DNA of 64,000 nt from Streptomyces iconiensis (GTDB lineage: Bacteria; Actinomycetota; Actinomycetes; Streptomycetales; Streptomycetaceae). Location of the stretch: contig NZ_JANCPR020000001.1 in NCBI RefSeq assembly GCF_028657195.3, forward strand, positions 124,001 through 188,000. Reading direction: 5' to 3'. Position 1 is the stretch's first letter; each line of letters begins with the position of its first letter. Of the stretch, positions 52,326 to 60,880 are shown piece after piece. Made by a program: the position numbers and the translations under genes. Under the pieces are notes generated by a model. That model was not told where the DNA came from and made no database searches. It was given only the letters and a program-made list of their open reading frames with translations.

Positions 52326-53927
52326 ATGACAGAAATCGAGAGATTCCGACCCAGCAGGCGGGCGCTGACCGCCGGAATCGCGGCGCTCGCGGCAGGTGGC
52401 CTCGCCGGCCCGCTGGCCGGACCGGCTTCGGCCGCCGCACGGCAGAGCCGTGCCGCAGCGCAGGACGCGCCACCCGTGGTGCCCGCGCTCCAGCAATGGG
52501 CGGGCGGAGAAGGGGAGTTCCGGCTCACACCCGCCACCCGCGTCGTCGTACCGCCTGGCGACAAACGGCTGCGCCGCCTCGCCAGGACGCTCACGGACGA
52601 ACTGGAGGAGGTGACCGGCATCCGGATACGCCCCCCGCGTCCCGCCGCCCCGCACACGGGCGGTGGTCGCCCGCGAAGAGGCGAGATCCGGCTGACCGTC
52701 GACCGTTCCGACAGCCATGCGCCGGGCGGTGCGCGCTACCGCGAGGAGGGCTCCAGGACGACCGTCACGCACGGCGGCATCAGCGTTGTCGGGCCCGCCT
52801 ACGCGGGCGTCTTCCACGCGACGCGCAGCCTCCTGCAGATCCTCGTACGGTCCTCCCGCCGTGCCGTTCCCGCCGGGACGGCCGTCGACTGGCCCGACTA
52901 CGCGCGGCGCGGCTTCATGCTCGACGTCGGACGGCGGTACTTCACGCCCGGGTTCATCCGCGACTACATCCGCCTCATGAGCTGGTTCAAGTTCAACGAC
53001 TTCCAGATCCACCTCAACGACAACGAGATCAAGCCGCCCGAAGGGGACTGGGGCAAGGCGCAGTCCGCGTTCAGGCTCGCCAGCGAGGCCCCGGAGTGGG
53101 CGGGCCTCGCGGCGCGTGACGGCGCCTACGACAGGGCGACCTGGGACTCCTTCGAGGACCTGGCCGAGGCGTGCGCTGTGCGCCTCACACCGGAGATCGA
53201 CGCTCCAGCCCACTCGCGTGCCTTCGTGAAGTTCCGCCCCGACATCGGCCTGGACGGCGGCAACTCCGACCACTTGGACCTGGCCAAGCCCGCCTCGACG
53301 GCGTTCATGAAGGACCTCTTCACCCACTTCACGCCCTGGTTCCGCAGCCCCGTCGTGCACTACGGGGCCGACGAGTACGGCGGCCCCGTCGCGCAGTACC
53401 GGGGCTACTTCAACGACCTGGCGGCCCACTTGAGGACCCTGGGCAAACAGCCAGCGGCGTGGGGCAGCCTGAGCGAGATCGGGGGCACGGCGGAGGGCTA
53501 CGACAGGGGTGTACGCATCCACAGCTGGAACAACGGCTGGTACGGGCCGCAGGCCATCAAGAGGGACGGCTACGAGTTCGTCAACATGAACGACGCCACC
53601 CTCTACATCGTCCCCTTCGCCGACTACTACCACGGCCAGGGCCTGGACGGGCGCTACCTCTACGAGCAGTGGGCGCCCCACGTCTTCCCCGAAGGCCAGA
53701 GCGTCGAACCGTACGATCCGGCGCTGCACGGTGCCCTCTTCGCCGTCTGGAACGACCTGGTGCACGAGGACTACACCGAACGCGACGTCCACGGCCTCGT
53801 CAACAAGACGCTGGGCGTGCTCGCACAGAAGATGTGGAGCCCCCGCGCGGAAGGGCCCGGTTACGACGCCTTCCAGAAGGGCGTATCGGCCCTCGGGCTC
53901 GGCCCCGGCCTGGAACTGCTCGGCTAG
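52326..53927 (+). CDS. Secreted GH20 beta-N-acetylhexosaminidase
   Basis: 533 residues. The N-terminal leader ERFRPSRRALTAGIAALAAG has twin arginines and a hydrophobic stretch ending at an AxA-type site (PASAAA), so export by Tat is likely. A GH20b-like domain (~50-180) is followed by the catalytic barrel starting ARRGFMLDVGRRYFTPGFIR. The catalytic pair Asp349-Glu350 is in VVHYGADEYGGP. Also visible: HSWNNGWYGP and FAVWNDLVHEDY. It removes terminal N-acetylglucosamine or galactosamine, as in chitin or wall recycling. The ATG at 52326 follows CCAGGAGG. Confidence 0.93.
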   Translation: MTEIERFRPSRRALTAGIAALAAGGLAGPLAGPASAAARQSRAAAQDAPPVVPALQQWAGGEGEFRLTPATRVVVPPGDKRLRRLARTLTDELEEVTGIRIRPPRPAAPHTGGGRPRRGEIRLTVDRSDSHAPGGARYREEGSRTTVTHGGISVVGPAYAGVFHATRSLLQILVRSSRRAVPAGTAVDWPDYARRGFMLDVGRRYFTPGFIRDYIRLMSWFKFNDFQIHLNDNEIKPPEGDWGKAQSAFRLASEAPEWAGLAARDGAYDRATWDSFEDLAEACAVRLTPEIDAPAHSRAFVKFRPDIGLDGGNSDHLDLAKPASTAFMKDLFTHFTPWFRSPVVHYGADEYGGPVAQYRGYFNDLAAHLRTLGKQPAAWGSLSEIGGTAEGYDRGVRIHSWNNGWYGPQAIKRDGYEFVNMNDATLYIVPFADYYHGQGLDGRYLYEQWAPHVFPEGQSVEPYDPALHGALFAVWNDLVHEDYTERDVHGLVNKTLGVLAQKMWSPRAEGPGYDAFQKGVSALGLGPGLELLG

Positions 53928-53936
53928 GGATGGCTG

Positions 53937-54061
53937 AACGCACGTAGTGCGCGCGCACGGACGGAGCGCAAGTAGCGCGCCGGAACGAAGTGAGCGCCAG
54001 TAGTGCGCACTTGGGAGTGAGCACATGTGGCGCGTACCGCGGTATGAGCCGCACGCGGTAC
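53937..54061. repeat. Degenerate ~26-bp repeats and hairpin between GH20 and regulator genes
   Basis: Three or four imperfect units with the core GNACGNAGTG-GCGC-AGTAGTGCGC run from 53937 to about 54030. Then GTACCGCG (54034-54041) pairs with CGCGGTAC (54054-54061) across 12 bases, a possible terminator for both convergent genes. No gene is seen in this gap. Confidence 0.6.
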
Positions 54062-54075
54062 GTCACACGCGCCGC

Positions 54076-54807
54076 TCACAGCGGGTGGTAGCGGCGCTCC
54101 GGGCGGCCCGTCGTGCCGTACCGGAGCGTCACCCTGGCCCCGCCGGTGGTGACGAAGTGCTCCAAGTAGCGCCGCGCGCTCACCCGGGAGAGCCCGCTCT
54201 TCTCCGCGCACTCCGAAGCGGACAGCCCTTCGGCGTCCCGGCACGCGGTGAGCGTCTCGCGCACCAGGGCAGCGGTCTGCTCGCTCAGGCCCTTCGGCAG
54301 CGTGGCGGGTACGGCGGGGCGCGCGGCCACCGCGACCTCCGTGGCGGCGCCACCGCCCGCGGCGGCGCCGGAGACGCCGAACACCTGGTCAAGCTCGTCC
54401 TGTCCCGGCGCCGTCAGCCGTCCGAACTCCTGGCTGTCGTGCGCGTACCGCTCCAGCCGCTCGGTCAGCAGCCGTCCCTCGAAAGGCTTGACGACGTACT
54501 GGACCGCACCGCCGTGCCGCGCTGCCCGTACGCTCTCGGCGTCCCTGGCAGCCGTGATCACCAGGACATCGGGACCCCCGCCAGGGGCACCGTCGCCCCG
54601 CAGCAGCCGCAGCACCTCCAGGCCGCTCACATCCGGCAGGTACAGGTCCAGCAGCACCAGATCGGGAGCCAGTTCGCGCACCTGGGACAGCGCCTCGGCA
54701 CCCGTGTGCGCCACCCCCGCCACCTCGAATCCGGGTACGCGGGCGACCAGCGTGCTGTGCAGCCTGGCCACCATGAAGTCGTCGTCGACGACCAGTACGC
54801 GGATCAC
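54076..54807 (-). CDS. CitB/DcuR-type response regulator without adjacent kinase
   Basis: 243 residues from a GTG at 54807. The receiver (1-120) is IRVLVVDDDFMVARLHSTLV, with phosphoacceptor in LVLLDLYLPDVSGLEVLRLL and VVKPFEGRLL carrying the Lys. The C-terminal helix-turn-helix reads LSASECAEKSGLSRVSARRY, as in regulators paired with citrate/dicarboxylate-sensing kinases. No histidine kinase lies next to it. Its start overlaps the stop of an SDR gene (GTGA), an unexpected coupling. A dicarboxylate permease exists 35 kb away but a link is only speculative. Confidence 0.88.
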   Translation of the reverse strand: MIRVLVVDDDFMVARLHSTLVARVPGFEVAGVAHTGAEALSQVRELAPDLVLLDLYLPDVSGLEVLRLLRGDGAPGGGPDVLVITAARDAESVRAARHGGAVQYVVKPFEGRLLTERLERYAHDSQEFGRLTAPGQDELDQVFGVSGAAAGGGAATEVAVAARPAVPATLPKGLSEQTAALVRETLTACRDAEGLSASECAEKSGLSRVSARRYLEHFVTTGGARVTLRYGTTGRPERRYHPL

Positions 54808-55724
54808 GGCGCTGCCCCGTAGCCGACGCCCGTCAGCTGTTCCGAGGCCACCCACAGCCGCTCGGCCGCCGCGTCGCTGCGCGTCCATGGCGCCCGCCAC
54901 GTGGGCCCTGGGGCGCCCCGCCAGCCCAGCACCCGGGGGCCGGTGTAGGAGTCGGGTGCCACGCCGGGCGCCGTGGCGGCGTAGAGCGACGGCAGGGCAC
55001 CCGCCTCGGCCGACTGCGCGACGATCCGGTTGCCGGTCTCCATGAAGCGCTCGACGCCCTTCCTGCCCTCCATCCGGGCACCGGCGGTCTGCAGGTTGGT
55101 CGACGCGTAGCCGGGGTGCGAGGAGGCGGCGACGAGCACGGTGCCCGCCGTCCGCCGCGCCAGCTCACGCGTGAACAGGAGGTTGGCCGTCTTGGAGCGC
55201 CCGTAGGCGATCCAACGCCGGTAGGTGCGCTCGCTGTTGAGGTCCCCGATGTCGATGTTCGACAGCACATGAAGCTCGCTGGCGACGGTCACCACGCGCG
55301 GCGCGGGAGCGGCCAGGAGCCGGTCCAGGAGGAGCCCCGTCAGCGCGAAGTGCCCCAGGTGGTTCACGCCGAACTGGGTCTCGAAGCCGTCCACCGTCCT
55401 GCGGTACGGCAGTGCCATGACACCCGCGTTGTTGATCAGAAGGTCGAGCCGCTCGTCGGGGAACTCCTTGGCGAAGGCGCGCACCGAGGCCAGGTCGCCG
55501 AGGTCGAGGGGGCGCAGCTCGGTGCGGGCTCCCGCCTCGGGCAGCTCCAGCAGCAGCCGCTCACGCGCTGCCATGCCGCGCTCCTCGTTCCGGCACGCGA
55601 GGATGACCCGCGCGCCCCGCCTGGCCAGCTCTCTGGCCGTCACGAAGCCGAGTCCGCTGTTGGCGCCGGTCACGACCGCCGTGCGCCCGCTCTGGTCAGG
55701 GATGTTCCGCGCTGTCCAGCCCAT
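54804..55724 (-). CDS. Short-chain dehydrogenase (retinol/protochlorophyllide reductase-like)
   Basis: 306 residues. Classical SDR motifs: TAVVTGANSGLGFVTARELA (TGxxxGxG), LLINNAGVMALP, catalytic YGRSK in RRWIAYGRSKTANLLFTREL, and ASSHPGYASTNLQ. It is NADP-type by the ACRNEERG stretch after strand 2. The ATG at 55724 (MGWTARNIPDQSG) matches the family start. It overlaps the response regulator gene by 4 bp at its 3' end, so they are probably one operon. Substrate unknown. Confidence 0.92.
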   Translation of the reverse strand: MGWTARNIPDQSGRTAVVTGANSGLGFVTARELARRGARVILACRNEERGMAARERLLLELPEAGARTELRPLDLGDLASVRAFAKEFPDERLDLLINNAGVMALPYRRTVDGFETQFGVNHLGHFALTGLLLDRLLAAPAPRVVTVASELHVLSNIDIGDLNSERTYRRWIAYGRSKTANLLFTRELARRTAGTVLVAASSHPGYASTNLQTAGARMEGRKGVERFMETGNRIVAQSAEAGALPSLYAATAPGVAPDSYTGPRVLGWRGAPGPTWRAPWTRSDAAAERLWVASEQLTGVGYGAAP

Positions 55725-55913
55725 GCTCGCGTGCCCCTCGACTCGTTCCTGACCCGTCAGTAGTCCCACGGGGGAGGCTAGCTCCGCGCGCCGTAACGGT
55801 CGAGGCCGGAGCGGCTCCTGACCGGGCCGGCGCGTTCACAGGGCGGGCCGATGGACCTCCGGCCCGGGTAAGGCAGCACCGCGCGGGCAGCGGCCCCGCT
55901 CTAGGCTGCCTCC

Positions 55914-56414
55914 ATGAACGCGATCACCGCATCCACCACAGCGCCGCGCGTCCTGCTGCTGCACGGGCCCAACCTCAACCTCCTGGGCGAGCGCGACCCC
56001 GCCGTCTACGGCAGCACCACCCTCCGTGACATCGAGGAGCGCACCACGGCGCTCGGCCGGGAGCTGGGCGCCGAGGTGCACTGCGCGCAGAGCAACAGCG
56101 AGGGCGCGCTCATCGACCACGTACACGGCACGAGGAACAGGGACAGCGGCATCGTCTTCAACCCGGGCGCCTACGCGCACTACAGCTACGCGCTGCGCGA
56201 CGCGCTCGAAGCGGTCGCCGGGCTGGGCGTCCCGTGTGTGGAGGTGCACATCTCCAACGTCCACGCACGCGAGCCGTTCCGGCACACCTCGGTGACGGCG
56301 CCCGTCTGCCAGGGCATGGTCTCCGGGCACGGCGTCTTCGGGTACGAACTGGCCCTGCGCTCCGTACTGCACCGCGCGGCGGAGTGGAAGACGGCAGCCG
56401 GTTCCGGCGCGTAG
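55914..56414 (+). CDS. aroQ: Type II 3-dehydroquinate dehydratase
   Basis: 166-residue enzyme of the shikimate pathway (or quinate catabolism), forming the usual dodecamer. Motifs are LLLHGPNLNLLGERDPAVYG (with the catalytic Tyr and Arg loop), CAQSNSEGALIDHVH, IVFNPGAYAHYSYALRDAL, and PCVEVHISNVHAREPFRHTS. About ten extra residues precede the core. Single gene with its own start ATG at 55914, divergent from the SDR-regulator operon. No other aro genes are nearby. Confidence 0.95.
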   Translation: MNAITASTTAPRVLLLHGPNLNLLGERDPAVYGSTTLRDIEERTTALGRELGAEVHCAQSNSEGALIDHVHGTRNRDSGIVFNPGAYAHYSYALRDALEAVAGLGVPCVEVHISNVHAREPFRHTSVTAPVCQGMVSGHGVFGYELALRSVLHRAAEWKTAAGSGA

Positions 56415-56449
56415 CCGCGCGCACGGTCCCTGCCTGAGGTGCCCTGCTC

Positions 56450-56506
56450 GGGCCGACGAGGCGGTACTCCGGCCGACGAGGCGGTACTTGGGCCGACGGC
56501 CCGCTA
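56450..56506. repeat. 23-bp direct repeats upstream of the membrane protein gene
   Basis: GGCCGACGAGGCGGTACT occurs twice (about 56451-56493), and a shortened third copy, GGCCGACGG, follows. The repeats fall in the 183-bp gap between aroQ and the membrane protein gene. They may be a regulator site or slippage product. Confidence 0.55.
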
Positions 56507-56597
56507 AGTGAGCCGATTGAGCCGGGGGTCGGCTCCGTACGGGAGCGGTGGGGTCCCGGCCTTCAGCGGTGTGACGCGTGATGCGACCTTTGTGTAC

Positions 56598-57407
56598 ATG
56601 GCATACGAGGGGGGACAGCCGGGTCACGGACCCGGACAGGCCGGGCCGCGGCACAACGGACCGCCCAAGATCGACGCACGTGAACTGCGCCCGAAACGCT
56701 TCTGGTACGTCGTCGCCGGTCTGATCGCGGCCGTACTTGTCGGCCTCGGCGTCGCGGGCTTCGTCAGCACGCTCACGGGGGTGATCGACTCCGTCGACAA
56801 GGAGGGCCGCTTCCGCAGCGGCGAGTCGCTGAAGATGAACCTGGAGGACGGCGACGAGCGGGCCGTCTCCGTCGACCTGGTGGACGGTTCACGCTTCCGC
56901 TACCGCTGTCAGGCGCAGGGCCCCTCCGACCCGTCACTGAGCCGCCCGAGCAGCTCGTTCAAGGTGACCGCCGGAGGCCACACCTGGCAGCGGGTCCTCA
57001 TGCTCAAAGCGCACGGTACGGGCGAGCACACCGTGACATGCCAGGCCGCCAGGGACACGGAGTTCGCGGTCGGTGAGAAGCCGGAGATGGGCGGCTTCCT
57101 CGGCGGACTGCTGCTCACGTTCGGGTTGCCGGCACTGGGCGTGATCGCCGGCACTCTCATCGCGGTCATCACAGCGATACGGCGCAGCCGGCACCGCAAC
57201 AGGCTGCTCGCCGAGCGTTACCCGCCCTGGTACGGAGGTCCCGGACCGTACGGGCCGCCGTATGCGCCTCCGCACGCCCCGCCGTACGCGGGGCCCCCGC
57301 AGCAGGGCGGCCCACCGCCCTACGGGGTGCCGCCGCAGGGCGGGCCGCCCCAGGGCGGGTTCCCAGGCGGGCCCCCGGAGCAGGGCGGGCCTCCGCGTAC
57401 CTGGTGA
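56598..57407 (+). CDS. Two-helix membrane protein with Pro/Gly-rich C-terminal tail
   Basis: 269 residues from an ATG at 56598 (MAYEGGQPGHGPGQAG); an upstream extension is open but less plausible. TM1 is FWYVVAGLIAAVLVGLGVAG (~35-60), an extracytoplasmic beta-rich domain of ~100 residues follows with a Cys pair (YRCQAQG, HTVTCQA), and TM2 is GLLLTFGLPALGVIAGTLIA. The cytoplasmic tail is built of Pro/Gly repeats (PPYAPPHAPPYAGPPQQGG). Conserved-type streptomycete envelope protein; function unknown. Confidence 0.8.
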   Translation: MAYEGGQPGHGPGQAGPRHNGPPKIDARELRPKRFWYVVAGLIAAVLVGLGVAGFVSTLTGVIDSVDKEGRFRSGESLKMNLEDGDERAVSVDLVDGSRFRYRCQAQGPSDPSLSRPSSSFKVTAGGHTWQRVLMLKAHGTGEHTVTCQAARDTEFAVGEKPEMGGFLGGLLLTFGLPALGVIAGTLIAVITAIRRSRHRNRLLAERYPPWYGGPGPYGPPYAPPHAPPYAGPPQQGGPPPYGVPPQGGPPQGGFPGGPPEQGGPPRTW

Positions 57408-57447
57408 GGGCGGCTGGTGACGGTCGGGGCGGCGGGGGAGGGGCCGG

Positions 57448-57771
57448 TCAGTCCGTGGCCGTCACGGCGGTCAGCAGGAAGACCGAGTCCTCCAGGGCGC
57501 GTACGCCGTGCCGTACGGGTGGCACCCGCTGGATCTGTCCTGGGCCGATGTCCTGGTCCGCCGTGATCTCGGTGAGCCGTACACGGCCCTGGAGCACATA
57601 GATGCTCGCGGCGGGCGGGGTGTTGTGCTCGTCCAGCTCGGAGCCCTCCGTCAGCGCGATCACGGACTGGCGCAGCGGCCCGTCGTGCAGGAAGAGGTAC
57701 GCGCTGCGGCCGTGCGGGTCGTCCCTGGCGAGCGCCAGATGTTCGGCTGCCAGTGCGGTGACGTCATCCAT
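57448..57771 (-). CDS. Small cupin-domain protein
   Basis: 107 residues in a single beta-barrel: LRQSVIALTEGSELDEHNTP, then ASIYVLQGRVRLTEI, then GQIQRVPPVRHGVRALEDSV. The first cupin motif has lost part of its usual His set, while the second keeps PVRHGV. It is divergent from an AraC regulator that probably controls it. Role unknown; single-domain cupins often bind small metabolites or metals. Confidence 0.82.
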   Translation of the reverse strand: MDDVTALAAEHLALARDDPHGRSAYLFLHDGPLRQSVIALTEGSELDEHNTPPAASIYVLQGRVRLTEITADQDIGPGQIQRVPPVRHGVRALEDSVFLLTAVTATD

Positions 57772-57912
57772 GCCCCCATGGTCTCCCGCACGGCACACGA
57801 CGCAACCGGACGCCAGGATTCCAGTGCCGGTCGCGGTGCGCGCGTGGCCGTGGCTGCCGGTGGCTGTCGGTGGCGCCCGCGCGGGTCCGTGCGCGCGTCT
57901 AAGCTGACGCGC

Positions 57913-58869
57913 GTGGACGCATACGGGGCACATGGCGACCCACTGTCCGAGGCGCTCGCCGATGTGCTCAGTGGTGCACGCGCCAGGGGAGGGCTCTTCC
58001 ACCGGGCCGTACTCGCGCCGCCCTGGGGCGTGCGCGTACAGGACGGGGCTCCGCTCGCGCTGGCCTCCATGACGCGCGGCGAGGGCTGGGCGCTGCACCC
58101 GGACGCCGACCCCGTGCGGCTGGCCCCGGGCGACGTGGTCGTCCTGCGCGGTCCTGAACCGTACGTACTGGCCGACCACCCGGACACCGAGCCCCAGTTG
58201 GTGATCCACCCCGGCGACTGCTGCACGACACCCGAAGGTGTCGACATGTGCGAGCGGTTGGGGCTCGGCGTACGCACATGGGGGCGCAGCCAGGACGATC
58301 CGGTCGTGCTGCTGAGCGGCAACTACCAGTTGCGTGGCGATCTGAGCGGGCGGCTCCTGGACGCGCTGCCGCCCGTACTGGTGCTGCGGGAACGCGAGTG
58401 GGACTCCGGGCTGCTGTCCCTGGTGGCGGCCGAGGTCGTCAAGGAGGCGCCCGGCCAGCAGATGGTGCTCGACCGGCTGCTCGACCTGCTGCTGATCTCG
58501 GTGCTGCGCGCGTGGTTCGCGCGTCCGGAGGCACGGGCACCCGTCTGGTACCGCGCGCAGGGCGACCCCGTGGTGGGCGTGGCGCTGCGGCTGCTGCACG
58601 AACAGCCCGCGCACGCCTGGACGGTGGCCGCGCTCGCCGCGAAGGCCGGGGTGTCCCGCGCGAGCCTCGCGCGGCGCTTCACGGAGCTGGTGGGCGAGCC
58701 GCCCATGGCGTATCTGACCCGCTGGCGCATCGACCTGGCGGCACGCCTGCTGCGCGAACCCGAGGCGACGGTCGCCTCGGTGGCCCGCCGCGTGGGCTAC
58801 GCGGACGGGTTCGCGCTCAGTGCGGCGTTCAAACGGGTACGGGGAGTGAGCCCGAGCGCCGCACGCTGA
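57913..58869 (+). CDS. AraC-family regulator with cupin sensor domain
   Basis: 318 residues from a GTG at 57913. The N-terminal ~190 residues form a Cupin_6-type sensor (LAPGDVVVLRGPEPYVLAD, CTTPEGVDMCERLGLGVRTW). Two helix-turn-helix units follow: WTVAALAAKAGVSRASLARR, then EATVASVARRVGYADGFALS with FKRVRGVSPSAAR. Upstream open codons run antisense through the cupin gene and are not part of it. Divergent arrangement suggests it controls the cupin gene; typical targets are reductases or exporters. Confidence 0.9.
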   Translation: MDAYGAHGDPLSEALADVLSGARARGGLFHRAVLAPPWGVRVQDGAPLALASMTRGEGWALHPDADPVRLAPGDVVVLRGPEPYVLADHPDTEPQLVIHPGDCCTTPEGVDMCERLGLGVRTWGRSQDDPVVLLSGNYQLRGDLSGRLLDALPPVLVLREREWDSGLLSLVAAEVVKEAPGQQMVLDRLLDLLLISVLRAWFARPEARAPVWYRAQGDPVVGVALRLLHEQPAHAWTVAALAAKAGVSRASLARRFTELVGEPPMAYLTRWRIDLAARLLREPEATVASVARRVGYADGFALSAAFKRVRGVSPSAAR

Positions 58870-59019
58870 GCCCGAGCACTGCAGCTGAGGACGGGACGCC
58901 GGGGGCGGGACGCGGGGGCGGGGCGCTTCAGCGCCGACGGTGCGGGGCGGTGGCGCCGTCGGCGGCGGCGGCGGTGGGTGCCGTGCGGCGCTGTCAGTGG
59001 TCGGAGGCATGCTGGAGGC

Positions 59020-59733
59020 ATGTACGTGGAACGGGGCTCACGGGTGGCCGGGGCCGTGGTGTGGTCACGGGAGGCGGCGCACGGCGGCGGGGAGGCACGC
59101 GTGCTGCCCGACGGCTGCATGGACCTGCTGCTGTGGGACGGCGAGCCCTTCATCGCCGGACCCGACACCCGCGCGCACCTGGTCACCGACCGTAGGGGCC
59201 TGCGGATCACGGGGCTGCGGCTGCCGCCCGGCACAGGGCCCCGTGTCTTCGGCGTGCGCGCCCACGAACTGCGCGACCAGCGCGTGCCGCTCGGCGCCGT
59301 GTGGGCGGCGCCCGCCGTGCGCGAGCTGATGGACAGAGCGGGCGGGGCGCGGGACCCCGGGGCCGTGCTGGAGGAGGTGGCCGCGCTGCGGCTGGCCGAG
59401 GAGCGTGCGGTGGCGAAGGACCCGCACGGAGTGCCGGTGGTGGAGGAGATCGTGGCCGCGCTGCGTGCCGGGGCGAGTGTGGCGGCCACGGCGCGGCGTG
59501 CGGGGCTCAGTGAGCGGCAACTGCACCGCCGCTGCCTGGACGCTTTCGGGTACGGCGCCAAGACGCTGGCCCGTGTCCTGCGCATGCGCGGCGCGCTCCG
59601 CCTCGCCCGCGACCGCACGCCGCTGTCGGAGACGGCGGCCCGCGCGGGCTACGCCGACCAGGCCCACCTGGCACGCGAGATCAAGGCACTGGCGGGGGTA
59701 CCGATGACCGAGCTGATACGGCCGTCCTCGTAG
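59020..59733 (+). CDS. AraC-family regulator (DUF6597-like N-domain)
   Basis: 237 residues. The N-terminal ~120 residues (VLPDGCMDLLLWDGEPFIAG, TGLRLPPGTGPRVFGVRAHE, LRDQRVPLGAVW) match the sensor domain common in actinobacterial AraC proteins. The DNA-binding part reads SVAATARRAGLSERQLHRRC, then DAFGYGAKTLARVLRMRGAL and LSETAARAGYADQAHLAREI. The ATG at 59020 has GGAGG close by (ctggaggc). Just upstream a GC-rich inverted repeat (GCCGACGG ... CCGTCGGC, about 58932-58962) may terminate the previous AraC gene. Targets unknown. Confidence 0.9.
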   Translation: MYVERGSRVAGAVVWSREAAHGGGEARVLPDGCMDLLLWDGEPFIAGPDTRAHLVTDRRGLRITGLRLPPGTGPRVFGVRAHELRDQRVPLGAVWAAPAVRELMDRAGGARDPGAVLEEVAALRLAEERAVAKDPHGVPVVEEIVAALRAGASVAATARRAGLSERQLHRRCLDAFGYGAKTLARVLRMRGALRLARDRTPLSETAARAGYADQAHLAREIKALAGVPMTELIRPSS

Positions 59734-59827
59734 CGCGCGGGATGCTCCTGTACGTGCACGGGTCGCCCGTAGCGTGCCGTAGGCCGCTCGTAGCGTTCAC
59801 GTTTCAGGCGGTCCTGGGCCCCGTGTT

Positions 59828-60223
59828 TCAGGACGGGTTGGGCGCGAACAGGTCGACGGAGTTGCCGTCCGGGTCGAGGACGACGGCGTAACGCTGGCCC
59901 CAGAAGGCGTCCCAGGGCGCCTTGTGGCCCTCGTGACCCGCGTCGGTCAGCTCGGCGTAGACCTTGTCGACCTCGGCGGGTGAGTCGCACAGGAACGCCA
60001 TGCCGATCCGGCTCATGCCGCGTGGGGGCGCGGTCCAGTCCGGTTCGAAGGAGCGCACGGTCTCCTCGGTGTCCCACGCGATCCGCACGCCGCCGACGGC
60101 CGCCTCCACGTGGGGAAGGCTGTCCGCCTCGGCAGGGAGGTCCAGGCCGAGACGGCGGTAGAAGGCGAGCGAAGCGGCCATGTCCGAGGTGACGATGCCG
60201 ATGAGGTCGAAGCGTGGTGTCAT
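59828..60223 (-). CDS. VOC-family (glyoxalase-like) protein
   Basis: 131 residues: FDLIGIVTSDMAASLAFYRR, then ADSLPHVEAAVGGVRIAWDT, then SRIGMAFLCDSPAEVDKVYA and QRYAVVLDPDGNSVDLFAPN. This is the paired beta-alpha-beta-beta-beta fold with the DPDGN signature. Members include dioxygenases, antibiotic-binding and epimerase proteins; the specific role cannot be told. The ATG at 60223 is used; one nine bases earlier is an alternative. Divergent from cutA. Confidence 0.88.
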   Translation of the reverse strand: MTPRFDLIGIVTSDMAASLAFYRRLGLDLPAEADSLPHVEAAVGGVRIAWDTEETVRSFEPDWTAPPRGMSRIGMAFLCDSPAEVDKVYAELTDAGHEGHKAPWDAFWGQRYAVVLDPDGNSVDLFAPNPS

Positions 60224-60299
60224 GCGCCTCACGGTAGGAGGCCATGGCCGCCCGGGTCTTGAACGAATCGGCCGTTCCCGCCGCCGTTACGGTGTGCCC

Positions 60300-60617
60300 A
60301 TGGCCGAGATCCTGACCGTACTGACGACTACAGGCACCGAAGAGCTGGCCCGTACGCTCGCCGCCGGCGCCGTCGACCGCAGGGTCGCGGCGTGTGCCCA
60401 GATCAACGGGCCCGTCACCTCCGTCTACCGCTGGGAGGACGAGATCCAGAACGACCCCGAGTGGCAGGTGCTGTTCAAGACGAGCGCCGCGCGGTACGAC
60501 GCGCTGGAGGCGTACATCCGCGCCGCGCACGACTACGACGTACCGGAGATCATCGCCACCCCCGTAGTACGCGGCGCCGCCGACTACCTGGCGTGGGTGG
60601 AACGCGAGACGGCCTGA
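60300..60617 (+). CDS. cutA: Divalent-cation tolerance protein CutA
   Basis: 105 residues, ferredoxin-like trimeric protein: ILTVLTTTGTEELARTLAAG, then RRVAACAQINGPVTSVYRWE, then EWQVLFKTSAARYDALEAYI and DYDVPEIIATPVVRGAADYL. The CAQINGPVTSVYRWE region is the family signature. Linked to copper/divalent metal tolerance in some bacteria, though the biochemical role is unsettled. ATG at 60300; single gene. Confidence 0.93.
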   Translation: MAEILTVLTTTGTEELARTLAAGAVDRRVAACAQINGPVTSVYRWEDEIQNDPEWQVLFKTSAARYDALEAYIRAAHDYDVPEIIATPVVRGAADYLAWVERETA

Positions 60618-60850
60618 CCGCGGACCGTACGGACGCGGACGGGCCTGACCCCGGACGGTACGAACGCGTACGGGCCCTAACTCCCACCCGGCTGAGCGCG
60701 GACCGCCGTACGGACGCGGACCGCCTGACCGCGGCACGTACGCACGTGGACCGTACGGACGCGAACTGACGCACGCGGGGCGTGCGCACGCGGACCGTAC
60801 GAACGTGAAACAGCCCCAGGGCGGACCGGCCCGACCGTGCCGCGGAGCCG
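60618..60850. repeat. Run of GACCGTACGGACGCG-type repeats between cutA and dgt
   Basis: The 263-bp gap is filled with imperfect short repeats built on GCGGACCGTACGGACGCG (variants near 60632, 60652, 60698, 60716, 60746 and 60790). The core CCGTACGG/CGTACG is self-complementary, so many overlapping small palindromes result. No gene is seen. It may be expanded terminator or slippage sequence; a regulatory role is possible but unproven. Confidence 0.7.
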
Positions 60851-60880
60851 CTCCATGCGGCCTCCGGTTACGGTCGGCGT

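Noticed and set aside
57448..59010. A 520-codon minus-strand frame spanning the cupin gene and the AraC gene
   Set aside because: Only the last 107 codons (cupin) carry a family signature; the rest is antisense to a clear AraC regulator.
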